A DNA stretch of 13,468 nucleotides from UBA1557 sp041675185 (GTDB lineage: Bacteria > Patescibacteriota > Patescibacteriia > Magasanikbacterales > UBA922), in NCBI GenBank assembly GCA_041675185.1, contig JBAYUH010000023.1, positions 1-13,468 of the forward strand, given 5' to 3'. The notes under the pieces were generated by a model, which worked only from the letters and a program-made list of their open reading frames with translations, did no database searches and was not told the DNA's origin. Below, piece after piece: positions 12,342 to 13,468 of the stretch (its first letter is position 1; each line of letters opens with the position of its first letter). The position numbers and the translations under genes were made by a program.

Positions 12342-13442
12342 TCAGTTCTTGATACAACGGACGGAATACCCGAAGGTCTTAATGTAGTTATAGCGGACCA
12401 CACTCGCATCAGTAGAGTAGACGATGCGGTACCATGCTTGTGATGCAGTATCCTCCGAAGCAGACCATAAGTAACCGAGCAGGCTGAGATCGTAGAACGA
12501 GCCAGCCGAGGACCGGGTGCCGGCAAGGAGGAAGTTGAAACCAGAAGCACCACCAGATTTAAGCTGTGTTCCCGGGTTAGCTCCTACATAATTAACAAGG
12601 GTTGTCAGTTCACTATCAGTAGGAATGTGCCAACCAGAAGGACAGATACCTTGTGAAGGAGAAGAGGGAGTACAAGAGTTAGTATTACAAGTTGTTGCGA
12701 GTTGATTTGCTTCTGCCCAGGTGTAGAGACCACCATAGGTGGTACAGTTAGCATCACTATTAGAATAACACCATTTTTCAATGAGTGAATTGTTGGAAGG
12801 GAGGGTACTGCCTGCAGCAAGTTTGGTTCCGACGTTGAGGTTTTGGGAGAACCAGCATTGAGTGCCAATGGTTACTAGGTTGTAGGTTTGTCCAGAGTAA
12901 CTCACACTAGTTAAACCTGCACAGGGAGGTATTGCAGAACATTGACTACTACCATTACACCATCCATTACTACATTCAGAAGCAAGGACATTAGTACCAG
13001 CACAACTAGCACCATTAGGTTTTAGTAAAGTAATTTTATTACCTCCGGTTGGAATATAGACATTACTAGGTTTTGACCAAGTATTAAAGTCTGCATCTGA
13101 TGTTTGTGTAGCTGTACTTTCGTTGAGTGTTAAACTTACTTGACCAGCTACGCTAGTATCTACATCAACACTACTAGTAGAGTAGAAGTTAGTCCAATTA
13201 GTTAGGTTAGTGGGATGAATAGCAAAGAGAGTCGTTGAAGCTCCCCCCCCCCAGTTGGTTTGGGTGAGAAACATGGTAGCTGTTCTAGAAGGATTGGTGT
13301 AGTATTGATATACTAGTATACCTAGTTGAGTTAGTATTATTGTAAATACTAATTGGGATAGTATTGCTATTCTTAATGGTTTGAATTCTTTTTCTTTTAT
13401 GATTGTTTTTATGTTCTTCCAGACATTGTTCTTTCCCTTCAT
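12342..13442 (-). CDS. Membrane-anchored surface protein with C-terminal FISUMP (lectin-like) domain
   Basis: The protein has 366 aa. A basic N-terminus (1-22) is followed by one membrane helix at about 23-47, an uncleaved anchor or signal. Residues 57-110 (MFLTQTNWGGGAS onwards) form a Ser/Thr-rich segment like those in CPR surface proteins. A Cys-rich stretch follows (147-174). The Fibrobacter succinogenes major paralogous (FISUMP) domain runs from about 175 to the end, with QTYNLVTIGTQCWFSQNLNV, GICPSGWHIPTDSEL (265-279), GYLWSASE (323-330), AWY and the typical end YSVRCIKN. It probably faces outward and binds a ligand through a lectin-like fold; the ligand is unknown. G+C rises from 28% near the anchor (line 13321) to 60% in the C-terminal domain (line 12481), suggesting transfer or fusion. 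A G10 tract encodes W64-G67 and a hairpin covers the ATG. The frame stays open to the window edge, so the start is probable rather than certain. Confidence 0.88.
   Translation of the reverse strand: MKGKNNVWKNIKTIIKEKEFKPLRIAILSQLVFTIILTQLGILVYQYYTNPSRTATMFLTQTNWGGGASTTLFAIHPTNLTNWTNFYSTSSVDVDTSVAGQVSLTLNESTATQTSDADFNTWSKPSNVYIPTGGNKITLLKPNGASCAGTNVLASECSNGWCNGSSQCSAIPPCAGLTSVSYSGQTYNLVTIGTQCWFSQNLNVGTKLAAGSTLPSNNSLIEKWCYSNSDANCTTYGGLYTWAEANQLATTCNTNSCTPSSPSQGICPSGWHIPTDSELTTLVNYVGANPGTQLKSGGASGFNFLLAGTRSSAGSFYDLSLLGYLWSASEDTASQAWYRIVYSTDASVVRYNYIKTFGYSVRCIKN
12354..12500 (-). other. Candidate DGR variable region at the 3' end of the FISUMP gene
   Basis: Codons for residues 338-359 (12366-12431) end in C or T in 18 of 22 cases. 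The four exceptions are GCG, GTG, AAG and GGG, encoding the residues I would expect to be invariant framework (A346, V348, K355, G358). The remaining positions hold Y, I, V, Y, S, T, D and so on as NNY codons, as expected if AAY codons in a template were mutated at adenine. This is unusual in an AT-rich genome that otherwise favours NNT and NNA. A similar pattern reaches back to about F316. The position, at the C-terminal end of a lectin-like domain, is that of known DGR variable regions. No template repeat or reverse transcriptase is in the window. Confidence 0.4.
13243..13252 (-). repeat. G10 homopolymer tract inside the surface-protein gene
   Basis: Ten C residues on the plus strand are ten G in the coding strand, encoding the end of W64 through G67. 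The tract lies about 190 bp into the coding sequence, just after the membrane anchor, so a one-base slip would destroy the exposed part of the protein. It is the longest G/C homopolymer I see in this A/T-rich window. Confidence 0.9.
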
Positions 13443-13453
13443 AAATGAAGGGA
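13434..13453 (-). promoter_or_regulatory. Hairpin spanning the start codon of the surface-protein gene
   Basis: TCCCTTCAT (13434-13442) and ATGAAGGGA (13445-13453) are perfect 9-bp inverted repeats with a 2-bp spacer. The ATG of the gene forms part of one arm. In mRNA the two nearest A-U pairs would open, leaving a stable stem next to the start codon that could hold translation down. It lies at the window edge, so the promoter is not visible. Confidence 0.55.
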
Positions 13454-13468
13454 GAAGGAATTTGAATA

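Noticed and set aside
12342..12344. TGA read as glycine (genetic code 25 of some CPR lineages)
   Set aside because: The FISUMP protein ends at this TGA exactly after the family's usual SVRC-I-K-N end, and all long genes are complete without reading through TGA.
12175..12357. Minus-strand 60-aa ORF overlapping the terminator
   Set aside because: It consists of the translated terminator palindrome and the complement of the htpX remnant, with no family features.

Overview
The window is AT-rich and densely coded, with ten protein genes, one gene remnant and no RNA genes. It looks like a member of the Candidate Phyla Radiation (Patescibacteria). The grounds are the low G+C, A/T-only leaders without a Shine-Dalgarno motif on every gene, the lemA-htpX pair, a stand-alone four-helix-bundle (23S rRNA intervening-sequence type) gene, and a surface protein joining a 'TQTNW-GGG' segment to a Fibrobacter-type paralogous (FISUMP) domain. 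No rRNA or ribosomal protein is present, so this placement is inference. TGA ends the FISUMP gene exactly where the family ends, so the standard bacterial code fits and the TGA=Gly code of some CPR lineages does not.

Layout. Positions 25-4963 are all on the minus strand: dnaE, then the four-helix-bundle gene inside arrays of a 7-bp repeat, then nrdR and a one-helix membrane protein. A probable dnaE promoter (5056-5084) and a terminator (5175-5211) separate this block from the next. Positions 5229-10396 are also minus: rseP, pheS, pheT, and a small membrane protein with its own extended -10 promoter (5577-5604). A 172-bp divergent region (10397-10568) holds two TGAC/GTCA inverted repeats around the lemA promoter. 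The plus-strand pair lemA-htpX follows, with a second 7-bp-repeat element between the two genes. Downstream lie a fossil second htpX tail and a 38-bp perfectly palindromic terminator shared with the convergent surface-protein gene (12342-13442, minus). No gene-free stretch exceeds 300 bp.

Function. The conserved genes cover replication (DnaE), ribonucleotide reductase control (NrdR), Phe-tRNA charging (PheST) and membrane proteolysis (RseP, LemA/HtpX). Two accessory signals stand out. First, a GTAAATA heptad repeat forms inverted arrays at two loci, one around a four-helix-bundle gene and one empty, and in both the repeat supplies the Lys-stop end of the neighbouring gene. Second, the 3' end of the FISUMP surface protein has the codon pattern expected of a diversity-generating retroelement (DGR) variable region; the same gene carries a G10 tract suited to phase variation and a hairpin over its start codon. 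No reverse transcriptase or template repeat is in the window.
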